A DNA stretch of 51,900 nucleotides from a virus, in IMG/VR virus record IMGVR_UViG_3300038301_000356, positions 1 to 51,900 of that record; one strand, written 5' to 3'. The stretch's first letter is position 1; each line of letters starts with the position of its first letter. Positions 1 through 6,469 of the stretch are shown here, in pieces. The notes under the pieces are model-generated. The model saw nothing but the letters and a program-made list of their open reading frames with translations. It was not told the DNA's origin and did no database searches. The position numbers and the translations under genes are program-made.

Positions 1-116
1 ATCCTGTGACAAGTTGGCCAACGCTAGTTATTATTGACCGCAACATGGTTTTACAACATGGGCTTAATGGCTGGAACGAAGGAACAATTCAGGGCTGGGT
101 CGAAGGACTGTTATAA
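1..116 (+). CDS. Thioredoxin-like protein, C-terminal fragment
   Basis: Only the last 37 codons are in the window (reading from base 3, stop TAA at 114-116). The visible peptide contains SWPTLVIIDRN followed by a short strand and a terminal helix. A Pro-Thr before a hydrophobic strand ending in Asp is the cis-proline region of thioredoxin/TlpA-fold proteins. The active-site CxxC would lie upstream of the window, so catalytic competence cannot be judged. The stop is immediately followed by the start of the next gene. A second, complete thioredoxin-fold gene lies at 6553. The fold call is an inference from a short stretch. Confidence 0.45.
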   Translation, partial: PVTSWPTLVIIDRNMVLQHGLNGWNEGTIQGWVEGLL

Positions 117-452
117 ATGTACAAATACAATGCGAAGTTGATTCGTGTTGTTGACGGCGATACGGTAGATGCGCTGATTGACTTGGGCTTTGAGGTTTGG
201 GTTAAGAAGCGCATTCGTCTTTATGGGATTAACGCACCAGAATCTCGCACTCGCGATTTGTCGGAGAAGGAAAAAGGACTGGCAGCGAAAGCACGTCTTT
301 TGGAGATATTGACCGCTTCCGATGACAAATTTGTTTTAGTTTCTCATGGCGTCGGAAAGTACGGAAGATGTTTAGGAGAACTATTTATAGAAAGTCAAGA
401 AAGTGTCAATCAAATGTTAATAAACGAAGGACACGCAATTGTTTACGAATAG
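117..452 (+). CDS. SNase-like (thermonuclease) protein
   Basis: A 111-residue staphylococcal-nuclease-type domain. The N-terminal VVDGDTVDALIDLGF, then RIRLYGINAPE, and later GKYGRCLGELFI match the family's OB-fold with Asp and Arg active-site positions (D14/D16 region, R34 in RLYGINAPE, R84 in KYGR). The family cleaves DNA or RNA with Ca2+. The length is about that of a bare SNase domain, with no signal peptide seen, so it should act in the cytoplasm. The ATG follows the preceding stop directly, which implies translational coupling. A role in host DNA breakdown or in nucleotide scavenging is inferred. Confidence 0.85.
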   Translation: MYKYNAKLIRVVDGDTVDALIDLGFEVWVKKRIRLYGINAPESRTRDLSEKEKGLAAKARLLEILTASDDKFVLVSHGVGKYGRCLGELFIESQESVNQMLINEGHAIVYE

Positions 453-466
453 TGGAGGTCACATGA

Positions 467-1033
467 ATGAAAGCATTGCTTCTCTGGGTAGCTATAGCAC
501 ATCCGTTTCCCCGTACGGCACATACGGTGGACCGACTATTACCCCCTCAGGAAACATGGGTGTGTCCTGCGAAAACCTACGCATCAGGCATCCCAACCCG
601 CACTGGCACATGGCACTATCCTCCGGATATTATACTATGTCATCGAGGTCCAGTGACCATGGATAGGATAGAGAGGGCTGTCGGATATTGGAAACGATTA
701 GGTTACGAGTTTGGTGATATTAAGATAGCGCCCTCTGACGATTATGGTTGCGCGATTGGTCAGGTACCATGGGGTACAATAATGATCGACATCCCGAGCC
801 AAGGCTTTAAGATGGGAACTCATTTGGGTACAACTAAAACTTGGCGCAATAATGATACCGGTCGAATCTTTAAAGCAAAGATTGAGATAATGTCAGCATG
901 GGGTGATTCGGAAAGAATCTTAGAACACGAACTTGGTCATGCCATGGGGTTTGATGATGTTCACCATGTTGGTCATATAATGAACGGCTCATGGTCTCTC
1001 GGAGGGTACGGAACCGAAGGCTTAAAAAAATGA
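467..1033 (+). CDS. Metzincin-type zinc metalloprotease
   Basis: 188 residues. HELGHAMGFDD at residues 154-164 fits the metzincin consensus HExxHxxGxx(H/D), with His154, His158 and Asp164 as candidate zinc ligands and Glu155 as the catalytic base; HIM at 170-172 could be the Met-turn. Asp as third ligand is the snapalysin-type variant. The start at 467 has GGAGG at 454-458; ATG 463 is in a different frame that gives a low-complexity peptide. The first 11 residues (MKALLLWVAIA) are hydrophobic and could be a short export signal, but this is weak. The gene overlaps the next by 4 bases. Target proteins are unknown. Confidence 0.7.
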   Translation: MKALLLWVAIAHPFPRTAHTVDRLLPPQETWVCPAKTYASGIPTRTGTWHYPPDIILCHRGPVTMDRIERAVGYWKRLGYEFGDIKIAPSDDYGCAIGQVPWGTIMIDIPSQGFKMGTHLGTTKTWRNNDTGRIFKAKIEIMSAWGDSERILEHELGHAMGFDDVHHVGHIMNGSWSLGGYGTEGLKK

Positions 1034-1419
1034 AAGACCTACTTGAAAATTGGCGAGAGTATTTGAAAGAAGAACAAGGTTACTTATATCACGGAACCTC
1101 AAAGGATTTCGCCCACGAAATGATTGATAACTTCACAGCAGTTGAAACATATTGGGGAGATTTCCAAACCGCAAAAGACTATGCCAATAGTTATGAGAGT
1201 CCGACAATAGTAAAAGTGCCGTTGGAAAAAATAAGAGGCGAAATAGAACCAAACATGACGATAGTACAGCAGTATGAAGAGATGGGTGATCCTGATGATT
1301 TAGAATATTGGAACAGCAGTGCTAAAACCGCCTTAGATAGTTTGGAGATTTTTGGTTCGGTTCTTTTACCCTCTGGCGTTTTACTACAAGGAGCGACGAT
1401 AGATGAAACTCCTACTTGA
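1030..1419 (+). CDS. ADP-ribosyltransferase-like protein with N-terminal tag
   Basis: 129 residues. After a 15-residue leader (MKDLLENWREYLKEE) comes LYHGTS at 19-24, the start of many ADP-ribosyltransferase/PARP-fold domains, and then a segment with DFQTAKDYANSY, which matches the 'x-D-x-x-x-A-x-x-Y-A' helix of that fold. I see no clear catalytic ExE, so activity is uncertain. ATG 1030 overlaps the protease stop (ATGA) and is preferred over upstream in-frame 991, which would bury the tag. T4 encodes ART enzymes (Alt, ModA, ModB) that modify host RNA polymerase, and Alt is injected with the DNA. By analogy this could be an injected effector. RNA 2'-phosphotransferase-like folds are an alternative. 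Confidence 0.5.
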   Translation: MKDLLENWREYLKEEQGYLYHGTSKDFAHEMIDNFTAVETYWGDFQTAKDYANSYESPTIVKVPLEKIRGEIEPNMTIVQQYEEMGDPDDLEYWNSSAKTALDSLEIFGSVLLPSGVLLQGATIDETPT

Positions 1420-2650
1420 AAACTTCCGGCGGTTTACCGAGGGTGAAACTTCCGACTTGGTGAAAAAACTCCAGAAAGACATGGAGAACGAGAAGCGCGG
1501 CGGCGCGCTTAAGAATGCGCTTAAGGCTTTAGGTGTCCGCGGCGACAGTGTTGACGCAACAGCAACTGCGCCCAAGCCTGTGAAGCCTGTGCGCGTCATG
1601 CCGCGTATGCTGGAGAAGATATTGGAAGACCGAGGCTTCTGGGTCAATCGTTTTGTTGATGAAGGGCAATACGGAAAGATTTGGGAGATTGAAGGACGTT
1701 CAGGGCGCAGACTTGCAGTTAAAGTAGTATCAGCACTCTTGGCAGGTCAACAGATTGATAAAGAAGAGCAAAATTATAGATGGATTCTGGAGAATAGAAC
1801 AAACCTACCCGAAGAGGTAAAACGGCACCTTGTTAATGTGTACTCTGTTGACAGAATTCCCGGCAAAGACATCGTAAACCACCGCGAGCAGCCGTATCAA
1901 ATGGCAGAAGGTGCGTTAGTGATTATTATGGAGTTGTTGACTACTGCACCAAAGGAAGTACTGGCCACTTTATTAATGGATGACCCCGACGAAGAGATTC
2001 CTACAAGCAAAATCAAACGTACATTCGGCAGTGAAGGTGCGGTAACTGAGTTGATCACAAACATGGCTAAGTCCATCTCGCCTCATATGACTGCTGCTGT
2101 GGACCGCTGGTCTAAATGGCATCTTGACACGTTGATTAAGCAAGTCACCAACGCTTTCCTTACAGGCGAAAGCCCAAGAGAAAACATGTATGTTAACTAT
2201 GGTCGCTTGTCACGCTATCATGCTTCGTCATTTGAGCCACATGGACCACGATTATTAAACATCTTTTTTAATAAGATCGATAACATGCTTCCTGATTTTG
2301 TCAAGAAACATGAGTTGGATCCAGACGCCAACCCTGAACTCCACGATTACTTTTCAACTCGTAGAGAATCAGTGATGGACAGTGTGTCATACGAGCTTGA
2401 TGATAGGATGTATTACCATCTGAAGATGCAAGTCGTTCCAATGACGTACGGCGCCCCAGAAGGTGCCAGATTAGGCGGCGGCGGCAAACACACGCAAGAG
2501 ACATTCTCAGAAGCCGAGGGTTTGTTGAACGCAATGGAATATCTGCACGGCAAATCATTTAGTCCCAGAGACATGCACACAGGCAATGTCATGATGCGCC
2601 CAGATAGTGGGCAACTAGTTATGGTAGATGTGGGTCTGTTTAGGCAGTGA
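1403..2650 (+). CDS. Protein-kinase-like protein with N-terminal tag
   Basis: 415 residues. The tag MKLLLENFRRFTEGE is followed by a charged linker, then a kinase N-lobe: VDEGQYGKIW (85-94) as the Gly-rich loop, AVK with Lys107, and a hinge-like IIMELL. After a long insert come PRDMHTGN (Asp390, Asn395) as catalytic loop and VDVG (Asp409) in place of DFG. The protein ends six residues after Asp409, so the activation segment and the usual helical C-lobe are missing. This architecture may still be a kinase or an APH-like phosphotransferase; substrate unknown. It overlaps the upstream gene by 17 bases and the next by 4. Confidence 0.7.
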   Translation: MKLLLENFRRFTEGETSDLVKKLQKDMENEKRGGALKNALKALGVRGDSVDATATAPKPVKPVRVMPRMLEKILEDRGFWVNRFVDEGQYGKIWEIEGRSGRRLAVKVVSALLAGQQIDKEEQNYRWILENRTNLPEEVKRHLVNVYSVDRIPGKDIVNHREQPYQMAEGALVIIMELLTTAPKEVLATLLMDDPDEEIPTSKIKRTFGSEGAVTELITNMAKSISPHMTAAVDRWSKWHLDTLIKQVTNAFLTGESPRENMYVNYGRLSRYHASSFEPHGPRLLNIFFNKIDNMLPDFVKKHELDPDANPELHDYFSTRRESVMDSVSYELDDRMYYHLKMQVVPMTYGAPEGARLGGGGKHTQETFSEAEGLLNAMEYLHGKSFSPRDMHTGNVMMRPDSGQLVMVDVGLFRQ

Positions 2651-3093
2651 AGCAACTTTTTGAAAATTGGCGGCACTATATATTAGAGGATATGGACTCT
2701 GATCAAATACGCAAAATAATTCTCATCAATACCGATGATCGGTTTATGATTGTAAAGCGCAGTTCTGATGCACAAAAATACCCTAACGAATGGGATTTCC
2801 CGGGCGGTCATATCCATGAAGATGAAGACGAGATAGCTGGACTCAAAAGAGAAGTAAAAGAAGAAACTACTCTTGACATTGCAAGCCCCGTACAAGTACA
2901 CCAGCATGGCAGAATAAAGTTTTATAAAACACGTCAGTACAATGGTACAATAAAACTAAGTGAAGAACACACTGAGTATAAATGGGTAACTATTGAGGAA
3001 CTTGATAGTTATACTATAGGAGCTAAATTTATAAAAGCTGCAAAAGCAGCATTTAAAACTGACGACGATAGTGAAACGGGTAATAATCTCTGA
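2647..3093 (+). CDS. Nudix hydrolase with N-terminal tag
   Basis: 148 residues starting at GTG, which overlaps the kinase stop (GTGA). The tag MKQLFENWRHYILED precedes a Nudix fold. The Nudix box is intact apart from one position: Gly54, Glu60, Arg68-Glu69 and Glu72-Glu73 fit Gx5Ex7REUxEE, while the usual following Gly is Thr75. Nudix enzymes hydrolyse nucleoside diphosphates linked to another group. T4 NudE.1 acts on ADP-ribose and Ap(n)A. The neighbouring ART-like gene makes an ADP-ribose or NAD-related substrate plausible but unproven. It overlaps the next gene by 23 bases. Confidence 0.85.
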   Translation: MKQLFENWRHYILEDMDSDQIRKIILINTDDRFMIVKRSSDAQKYPNEWDFPGGHIHEDEDEIAGLKREVKEETTLDIASPVQVHQHGRIKFYKTRQYNGTIKLSEEHTEYKWVTIEELDSYTIGAKFIKAAKAAFKTDDDSETGNNL

Positions 3094-3760
3094 CTTACAT
3101 ATTGGGAGTGCGTATTGCAAGGAAGAGGAATTACTTCAGTTCCTCAATGGAGTGGAATGCGACGAACTAATCTTGGCTGGAGATATTGTGGACTTCGTGA
3201 AGGTGCCCATCTTCTCAGAACACTCGTTGGATATTCTGCATCGGATAGCATCGTTTCATAGCGTTGTTTATATTATCGGAAATCACGATTTCAGCTTTGA
3301 CGAATTCGCCGGCAAAGAACTCAACCAGATTCGCTTTATGGAAGAGTATACCTTTACCGATTCTGGCAGAACATTCAGAGTTGAACACGGCGACCGTTAC
3401 GATAAAGGATTTTGGTCCAGATTTGCGGAGGGTATATTATTAAAGTTGGTCTCGGTCTGCCAAGACTGGCTGGAAAGAAGATTTAGTGTTGACTTGGCAA
3501 CATGGTGGTCAAACAAAGCATTAGCTAAACGTAAGCTCATAAGGCTTTGGGATATAATCGACTTCAATAATGATGTTGACGTGTCAATAATGGGACACTC
3601 TCACCGACCGGAGACTGTGATCTGGGTCAATCACAATGAAGAAATCAAAACATATGTCAATACTGGTGATTGGGTAGAGCATATGACCTACGTTACGGTG
3701 GTAGATGGAATCGTTAGATTAAAGAACTTTAAAAAAGAGCTTGACAAAGACCACATTTGA
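3071..3760 (+). CDS. Calcineurin-like metallophosphoesterase (LpxH-like)
   Basis: 229 residues, GTG start. It carries the full metallophosphoesterase signature: SDLH (Asp8, His10), GDIVD (Asp38), GNHD (71-73), EHGDRYD, GHSHRPE and a final NTGDW. The order and the C-terminal VNTGDWVEH resemble the UDP-2,3-diacylglucosamine hydrolase (LpxH) branch, but phage members of this branch may act on other phosphoesters. No membrane segment is evident. It is last in the run of overlapping genes from 467. The strong promoter for the next unit lies over its last codons. Confidence 0.75.
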   Translation: MKRVIISDLHIGSAYCKEEELLQFLNGVECDELILAGDIVDFVKVPIFSEHSLDILHRIASFHSVVYIIGNHDFSFDEFAGKELNQIRFMEEYTFTDSGRTFRVEHGDRYDKGFWSRFAEGILLKLVSVCQDWLERRFSVDLATWWSNKALAKRKLIRLWDIIDFNNDVDVSIMGHSHRPETVIWVNHNEEIKTYVNTGDWVEHMTYVTVVDGIVRLKNFKKELDKDHI

Positions 3761-3769
3761 TGTTATATT
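3741..3769 (+). promoter_or_regulatory. Sigma70-type promoter, TTGACA-17-TATATT
   Basis: TTGACA at 3741-3746, a 17-base spacer and TATATT at 3764-3769. It overlaps the 3' end of the phosphoesterase gene and should start transcription near 3776, just before the gene at 3784. It could drive that gene, the tRNA cluster and the following genes. The spacer contains CACATTTGATG, close to the CACATTTGTG motif seen at 7241 and, inverted, at 8953. Confidence 0.75.
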
Positions 3770-3783
3770 CTATTTAGTATGAT

Positions 3784-4026
3784 ATGGACGACACCGAAAA
3801 TCTCGCTAAATCATACGCTGCACGTTTATTGGCATTAGACGATGTTGAGGCTGCAGCAAAAGAGATGTTTCATATCGTTGAAAGCGTCATCCATGATGAA
3901 GCTGAATATGAAAAAACAAAGATTTTCATTTTACAAATCGTTAAAATAATGGACAGCATTGATCCGAAATACAACCATGCTCTAGCCGTAGCTTATTACG
4001 CGCTTGTTAGTAGCTACTACAAGTAA
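3784..4026 (+). CDS. Small acidic hypothetical protein
   Basis: 80 residues, mostly predicted helix by eye (many Ala, Glu, Asp, Leu), no recognised motif, no signal or membrane segment. It is the first gene after the promoter at 3741-3769 and has little room for a leader (about 8 bases from the predicted start site), with no good ribosome-binding site. It ends 4 bases before the Arg tRNA. Function unknown. Confidence 0.65.
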   Translation: MDDTENLAKSYAARLLALDDVEAAAKEMFHIVESVIHDEAEYEKTKIFILQIVKIMDSIDPKYNHALAVAYYALVSSYYK

Positions 4027-4030
4027 ACAA

Positions 4031-4107
4031 GCTCCGGTAGCTCAGTTGGATAGAGCAACAGCCTTCTAAGCTGTGGGTCGTAGGTTCAAGTCCTACTCGG
4101 AGTACCA
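4031..4107 (+). tRNA. tRNA-Arg (anticodon TCT)
   Basis: Full cloverleaf of 77 bases. The acceptor stem GCTCCGG pairs with TCGGAGT (G-U at both ends), the anticodon stem ACAGC/GCTGT encloses the loop CTTCTAA with anticodon TCT, and the T arm is GTAGG/CCTAC with TTCAAGT. CCA is encoded. It reads AGA codons. Phages often carry this tRNA to supply a codon that is rare in the host. Confidence 0.95.
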
Positions 4108-4112
4108 CATAT

Positions 4113-4304
4113 ATGACAAATTTTGAAGCAATCGGTATCGCTGAAGGGTTCTTAGAACCAGAAAGCAAGGAACAAGTCATTGCGGCTTGGCAACACTTGG
4201 TTGATACTGGGCTGGCATGGTCTTTACAGGGCTGGTTCGGACGAAACGCTAAACACATGATTGAGGAGGGAATAATCAATGACAAAAGCAAGAACACCGT
4301 ATGA
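4113..4304 (+). CDS. Small phage protein, TGLAW-x-LQGWFGR type
   Basis: 63 residues. The core IAEGF..., TGLAWSLQGWFGR and a terminal amphipathic helix look like a small conserved phage family whose function is not known; I recognise the pattern but cannot name it firmly. It begins 5 bases after the Arg tRNA and overlaps the following gene by 26 bases, so the two are probably translated together. Confidence 0.7.
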   Translation: MTNFEAIGIAEGFLEPESKEQVIAAWQHLVDTGLAWSLQGWFGRNAKHMIEEGIINDKSKNTV

Positions 4305-4788
4305 CACGGTAGTAGTTTCAGGGGGGTTCGACCCCGTACATATCGGACACGTTAGGATGATTTTAGCAGCCGCCGAGTACGGCGATGTTATTGTTGTTGC
4401 TAACAGTGACTCATGGCTATTTCGCAAAAAAGGATTTGTGTTTATGCCATGGAATCAGCGAAAAGAGATTTTAGAGGCGCTGAAGGGCGTAATAAGGGTA
4501 GAATGGGTAGACGACCACGATGAGACCGTGTGCGAGGCTCTACGGCGTTTAAAGCCAACGTACTTTGCTAATGGTGGAGATCGAAAGTCCGATAACGTTC
4601 CAGAAGTACAAGTTTGCGAAGAGTTGGACATCGAAATGATTTGGAATGTCGGCGGCGATAAAATCGAAAGCAGCAGCGATTTGGTTAATAAGCGCCGGAA
4701 AAAAGCCCCTCATCCCGGGATTGAAAAGAGTACAGAAAAACAGGAATGGAAAAAGGGCTATGGTCGCGCAAAGCAAAGCGATAAATAG
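4279..4788 (+). CDS. Cytidylyl/adenylyltransferase-family enzyme (HldE-C-like)
   Basis: 169 residues. SGGFDPVHIGH (14-24) is the (T/S)xGxFDxxHxGH nucleotide-binding motif of the nucleotidyltransferase superfamily, with His21 and His24 at the HxGH positions. Later FANGGDRKSDN resembles the G-G-D segment of the ADP-heptose synthase adenylyltransferase domain (HldE C-terminus), which adenylylates heptose 1-phosphate. The C-terminal tail from about residue 140 is Lys/Glu-rich and probably disordered. The RBS GAGGAGGG sits 8 bases ahead of the ATG. Substrate not certain; glycerol-3-phosphate cytidylyltransferase is an alternative. Confidence 0.75.
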   Translation: MTKARTPYDTVVVSGGFDPVHIGHVRMILAAAEYGDVIVVANSDSWLFRKKGFVFMPWNQRKEILEALKGVIRVEWVDDHDETVCEALRRLKPTYFANGGDRKSDNVPEVQVCEELDIEMIWNVGGDKIESSSDLVNKRRKKAPHPGIEKSTEKQEWKKGYGRAKQSDK

Positions 4789-4794
4789 TTGAAT

Positions 4795-4869
4795 GCGGGA
4801 ATAGCTCAGTGGTAGAGCATCACGTTGCCAACGTGAGGGTCGCGAGTTCAAATCTCGTTTCCCGCTCCA
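4795..4869 (+). tRNA. tRNA-Gly (anticodon GCC)
   Basis: 75 bases. GCGGGAA pairs perfectly with TTCCCGC; anticodon stem TCACG/CGTGA with loop TTGCCAA gives anticodon GCC. The D arm AGCTCAGTGGTAGAGC and T arm with TTCAAAT are canonical. CCA is encoded (4867-4869). It begins 6 bases after the upstream gene. Confidence 0.95.
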
Positions 4870-5014
4870 TTCCTTTCCGCTCCCGTTCAGCGGCGCCCCG
4901 GAAAAGCGCCTACGTGCAGATCGCCATGAGGACTAAATTGCAATGCAGATGGCGTGGAGGGTGACAAGCCCGATGAAACGTGTTTGGTCGAGTCGATGCT
5001 GGGGAGCATTTTTT
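4870..5014 (+). ncRNA. Candidate structured RNA between tRNA genes
   Basis: 145 bases with no plausible reading frame, in a genome where other gaps are under 60 bases. Visible helices: CCGCT/AGCGG (4877-4881 with 4889-4893), the mutually exclusive GGCGC/GCGCC (4892-4896 with 4906-4910), CGCCAT/ATGGCG (4922-4927 with 4949-4954), GGGT/GCCC (4959-4962 with 4967-4970) and a terminal terminator-like hairpin. T4 also has two small stable RNAs in its tRNA cluster. I could not match this to a known riboswitch or ribozyme. It may be a processed spacer rather than a functional RNA. Confidence 0.4.
4996..5014 (+). terminator. Rho-independent terminator-like hairpin
   Basis: ATGCT (4996-5000), loop GGGG, AGCAT (5005-5009), then T5010-5014. 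The 5-bp stem is short, so termination may be partial. It lies 2 bases before the Lys tRNA, so full termination would separate the last two tRNAs from the upstream promoter. Confidence 0.5.
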
Positions 5015-5016
5015 AT

Positions 5017-5092
5017 GGGTCAATAGCTCAATTGGTAGAGCACCGGGCTTTTAACCCGTAGGTTCTGGGTTCAAGCCCCAGTTGACCCACCA
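5017..5092 (+). tRNA. tRNA-Lys (anticodon TTT)
   Basis: 76 bases. Acceptor GGGTCAA/TTGACCC, canonical D arm, anticodon loop CTTTTAA with anticodon TTT. The anticodon stem has four pairs plus a C-T mismatch at its outer end (CCGGG/CCCGT). T arm CTGGG/CCCAG, CCA encoded at 5090-5092. Confidence 0.95.
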
Positions 5093-5137
5093 CAGGAGAA
5101 CACAGAAAAGCAAACTATTTACTATAGAACTAAATAG

Positions 5138-5214
5138 TGGGGTGAGGTCCGACAGGCACGGACACCCGGTTGTTACCCGGGAGGTTGCAGGTTCGAGTCC
5201 TGCCGCCCCAGCCA
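5138..5214 (+). tRNA. tRNA-Asn (anticodon GTT), unusual D arm
   Basis: 77 bases. Acceptor TGGGGTG pairs with CGCCCCA, anticodon stem CCCGG/CCGGG with loop TTGTTAC gives GTT, T arm GCAGG/CCTGC with TTCGAGT, and CCA is encoded at 5212-5214. The D stem is GTCC/GGAC with a 9-base loop containing GG. Position 8 reads A rather than U, and the first D-loop base is G rather than A14, so the usual U8-A14 contact is lost. Confidence 0.88.
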
Positions 5215-5228
5215 TTGAAGGAGATATC

Positions 5229-5411
5229 ATGGAAAATTATATTATTCAAGAATACAACAGAAAGACCAAAAAGTATCGCGACTTAGGCGCGATTATGGCA
5301 TCTAATAAAGAAGAGGCAAAGGCGAAGTATCTGGAGGTCTCAAGTTGGACTCCTAATCGAGAAATCCTGCTGCATGCAGAACCGTCAAGCAGCTTTAAGG
5401 TAAGCAAGTAA
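5229..5411 (+). CDS. Small hypothetical protein
   Basis: 60 residues from ATG 5229, which has AAGGAG at 5218-5223. Longer in-frame extension would run through the Asn and Lys tRNAs and is rejected. The sequence MENYIIQEYNRKTKKYRD...SNKEEAKAKYLE suggests a beta hairpin followed by a helix, as in several small phage proteins, but no family is recognised. The stop shares a base with the next start (TAATG). Confidence 0.65.
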   Translation: MENYIIQEYNRKTKKYRDLGAIMASNKEEAKAKYLEVSSWTPNREILLHAEPSSSFKVSK

Positions 5412-6181
5412 TGGCGACTACCAAGATAAACCCAAGTCAAGGGAAAGAAGACACCTTGGAAGATGCCGATGGCGACACCAAAGTTCAAGTAGAAGAATCC
5501 AGTGATGAAGACAAGATTCGCTTTGACACAGCCGGCACCCAGCGGCTTGTAATAAATGCTGACGGTGGTATTGCGTTTGGAAACGCCTCCACAGCCGGCT
5601 CCCCCGCCTCTTGGAACTTCTTTAATTTTAAGGGAGGTGGCGTCAGAGTTGAGGCTAACAGTTTTTATTGTGACAATGATCGTGGTGTACTTTGGGGAGA
5701 CAGCTCTGTATCGATCAAGGGAAACGCATCTGCAGGAACTGAATCTCTCACTGTCAGAGCAAATTATAATGCATATATTCATGTTGATGGAGTGAATGGA
5801 GCAGTCGGGATTGGAACAAGTACCCCGGGCTCTGGTTTACATGTAGCATCGTCAGTATCATTTCCAACTGGAACTTTACGGACAAGCGCTTACACAATAA
5901 CCGCAACTGACTTTTGTATTGTCGCAGATTGCAACTCATCAGCATTTACTCTTACATTGCCATCTGCGACAGACGCCATGGCTGGTAGAATATATACGAT
6001 TAAGAGAATGGATTCAGGCAGCAACGGCGCCAATAACATGCTGACGATTTCACGTAACGGTAAAAACATAGATAATGTTGCCGGTGACTTGACTTTAGCA
6101 AACCTCGACGCGGTAGTACTTCAGTGCATTGGAGCCAGCCTCGGGTGGATCCGCATAGGGTCATTCATGGCGCCAATCTGA
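5411..6181 (+). CDS. Fibre-like virion protein
   Basis: 256 residues. An N-terminal low-complexity acidic stretch leads into IRFDTAGTQRLVINADGGI and VGIGTSTPGSGLHV, which are the short beta turns typical of phage tail fibres and neck/whisker-type fibres (the GIGT-x-x-P repeat). The C-terminal part (FTLTLPSATDAMAGRIYTIKR...) looks like the beta-rich tip domain found in many marine phage structural proteins. No chaperone or peptidase motif. It lies away from the baseplate block, so it could be an accessory fibre or decoration protein. Confidence 0.7.
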   Translation: MATTKINPSQGKEDTLEDADGDTKVQVEESSDEDKIRFDTAGTQRLVINADGGIAFGNASTAGSPASWNFFNFKGGGVRVEANSFYCDNDRGVLWGDSSVSIKGNASAGTESLTVRANYNAYIHVDGVNGAVGIGTSTPGSGLHVASSVSFPTGTLRTSAYTITATDFCIVADCNSSAFTLTLPSATDAMAGRIYTIKRMDSGSNGANNMLTISRNGKNIDNVAGDLTLANLDAVVLQCIGASLGWIRIGSFMAPI

Positions 6182-6190
6182 TATGTTATA

Positions 6191-6469
6191 ATGAAACCAA
6201 AGCACAAAGAGAACGATATTGTATTAGTCAAGTCTATCGCAGGGGATTCAATCCCATATATCCATGTAAAGCTTAAGACATATGAATATGTACCCCGCGA
6301 CGGTAGCTGGGGCGGCTATGGTGGGTGGATGGCTGAGACATTGTACGAAGAAGAGTTAGTTGTCCTCCGCAAAGAATGGTCGATTCCGCTTAGGGTTGGG
6401 GACTTGACATTTGTTCACGATGGTTGTATAATAGAGGTAGAGAATAATGAGCTACAAAGCAAAACATAA
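6191..6469 (+). CDS. Hypothetical protein
   Basis: 92 residues, no recognised motif. It is beta-rich with a Gly/Trp/Tyr loop (GSWGGYGGWMAE) and ends in an acidic segment. The start at 6191 has no clear ribosome-binding site; it lies 9 bases after the fibre-like gene. The last 66 bases contain a consensus promoter, and the last 23 bases overlap the microprotein gene at 6447. Confidence 0.6.
   Translation: MKPKHKENDIVLVKSIAGDSIPYIHVKLKTYEYVPRDGSWGGYGGWMAETLYEEELVVLRKEWSIPLRVGDLTFVHDGCIIEVENNELQSKT
6404..6432 (+). promoter_or_regulatory. Exact-consensus sigma70 promoter
   Basis: TTGACA (6404-6409), 17-base spacer, TATAAT (6427-6432), all consensus. It is inside the end of the upstream gene. 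The predicted start near 6439 leaves only about 8 bases ahead of ATG 6447, so the main beneficiary may be the gene at 6553 and those after it, with the microprotein translated poorly or leaderless from this transcript. Confidence 0.85.

Noticed and set aside
439-666. 75-codon frame overlapping the metzincin start
   Set aside because: No motif; the overlapping frame at 467 contains the zinc protease signature and a better ribosome site.
4780-4787. GATAAATA, resembling a cyanophage late promoter (NATAAATA)
   Set aside because: It overlaps the stop codon of the nucleotidyltransferase gene, and similar strings are scattered in coding sequence, so it is not distinguishable from chance.
4964-4990. 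GATGA...GAAAC-like sequence suggesting a hammerhead ribozyme
   Set aside because: The two conserved core segments overlap with no stem II between them, and no complete core is found.
4031-5214. tRNA cluster as an integration site
   Set aside because: No integrase gene or direct repeats typical of attachment sites; phage-borne tRNAs with encoded CCA explain it.
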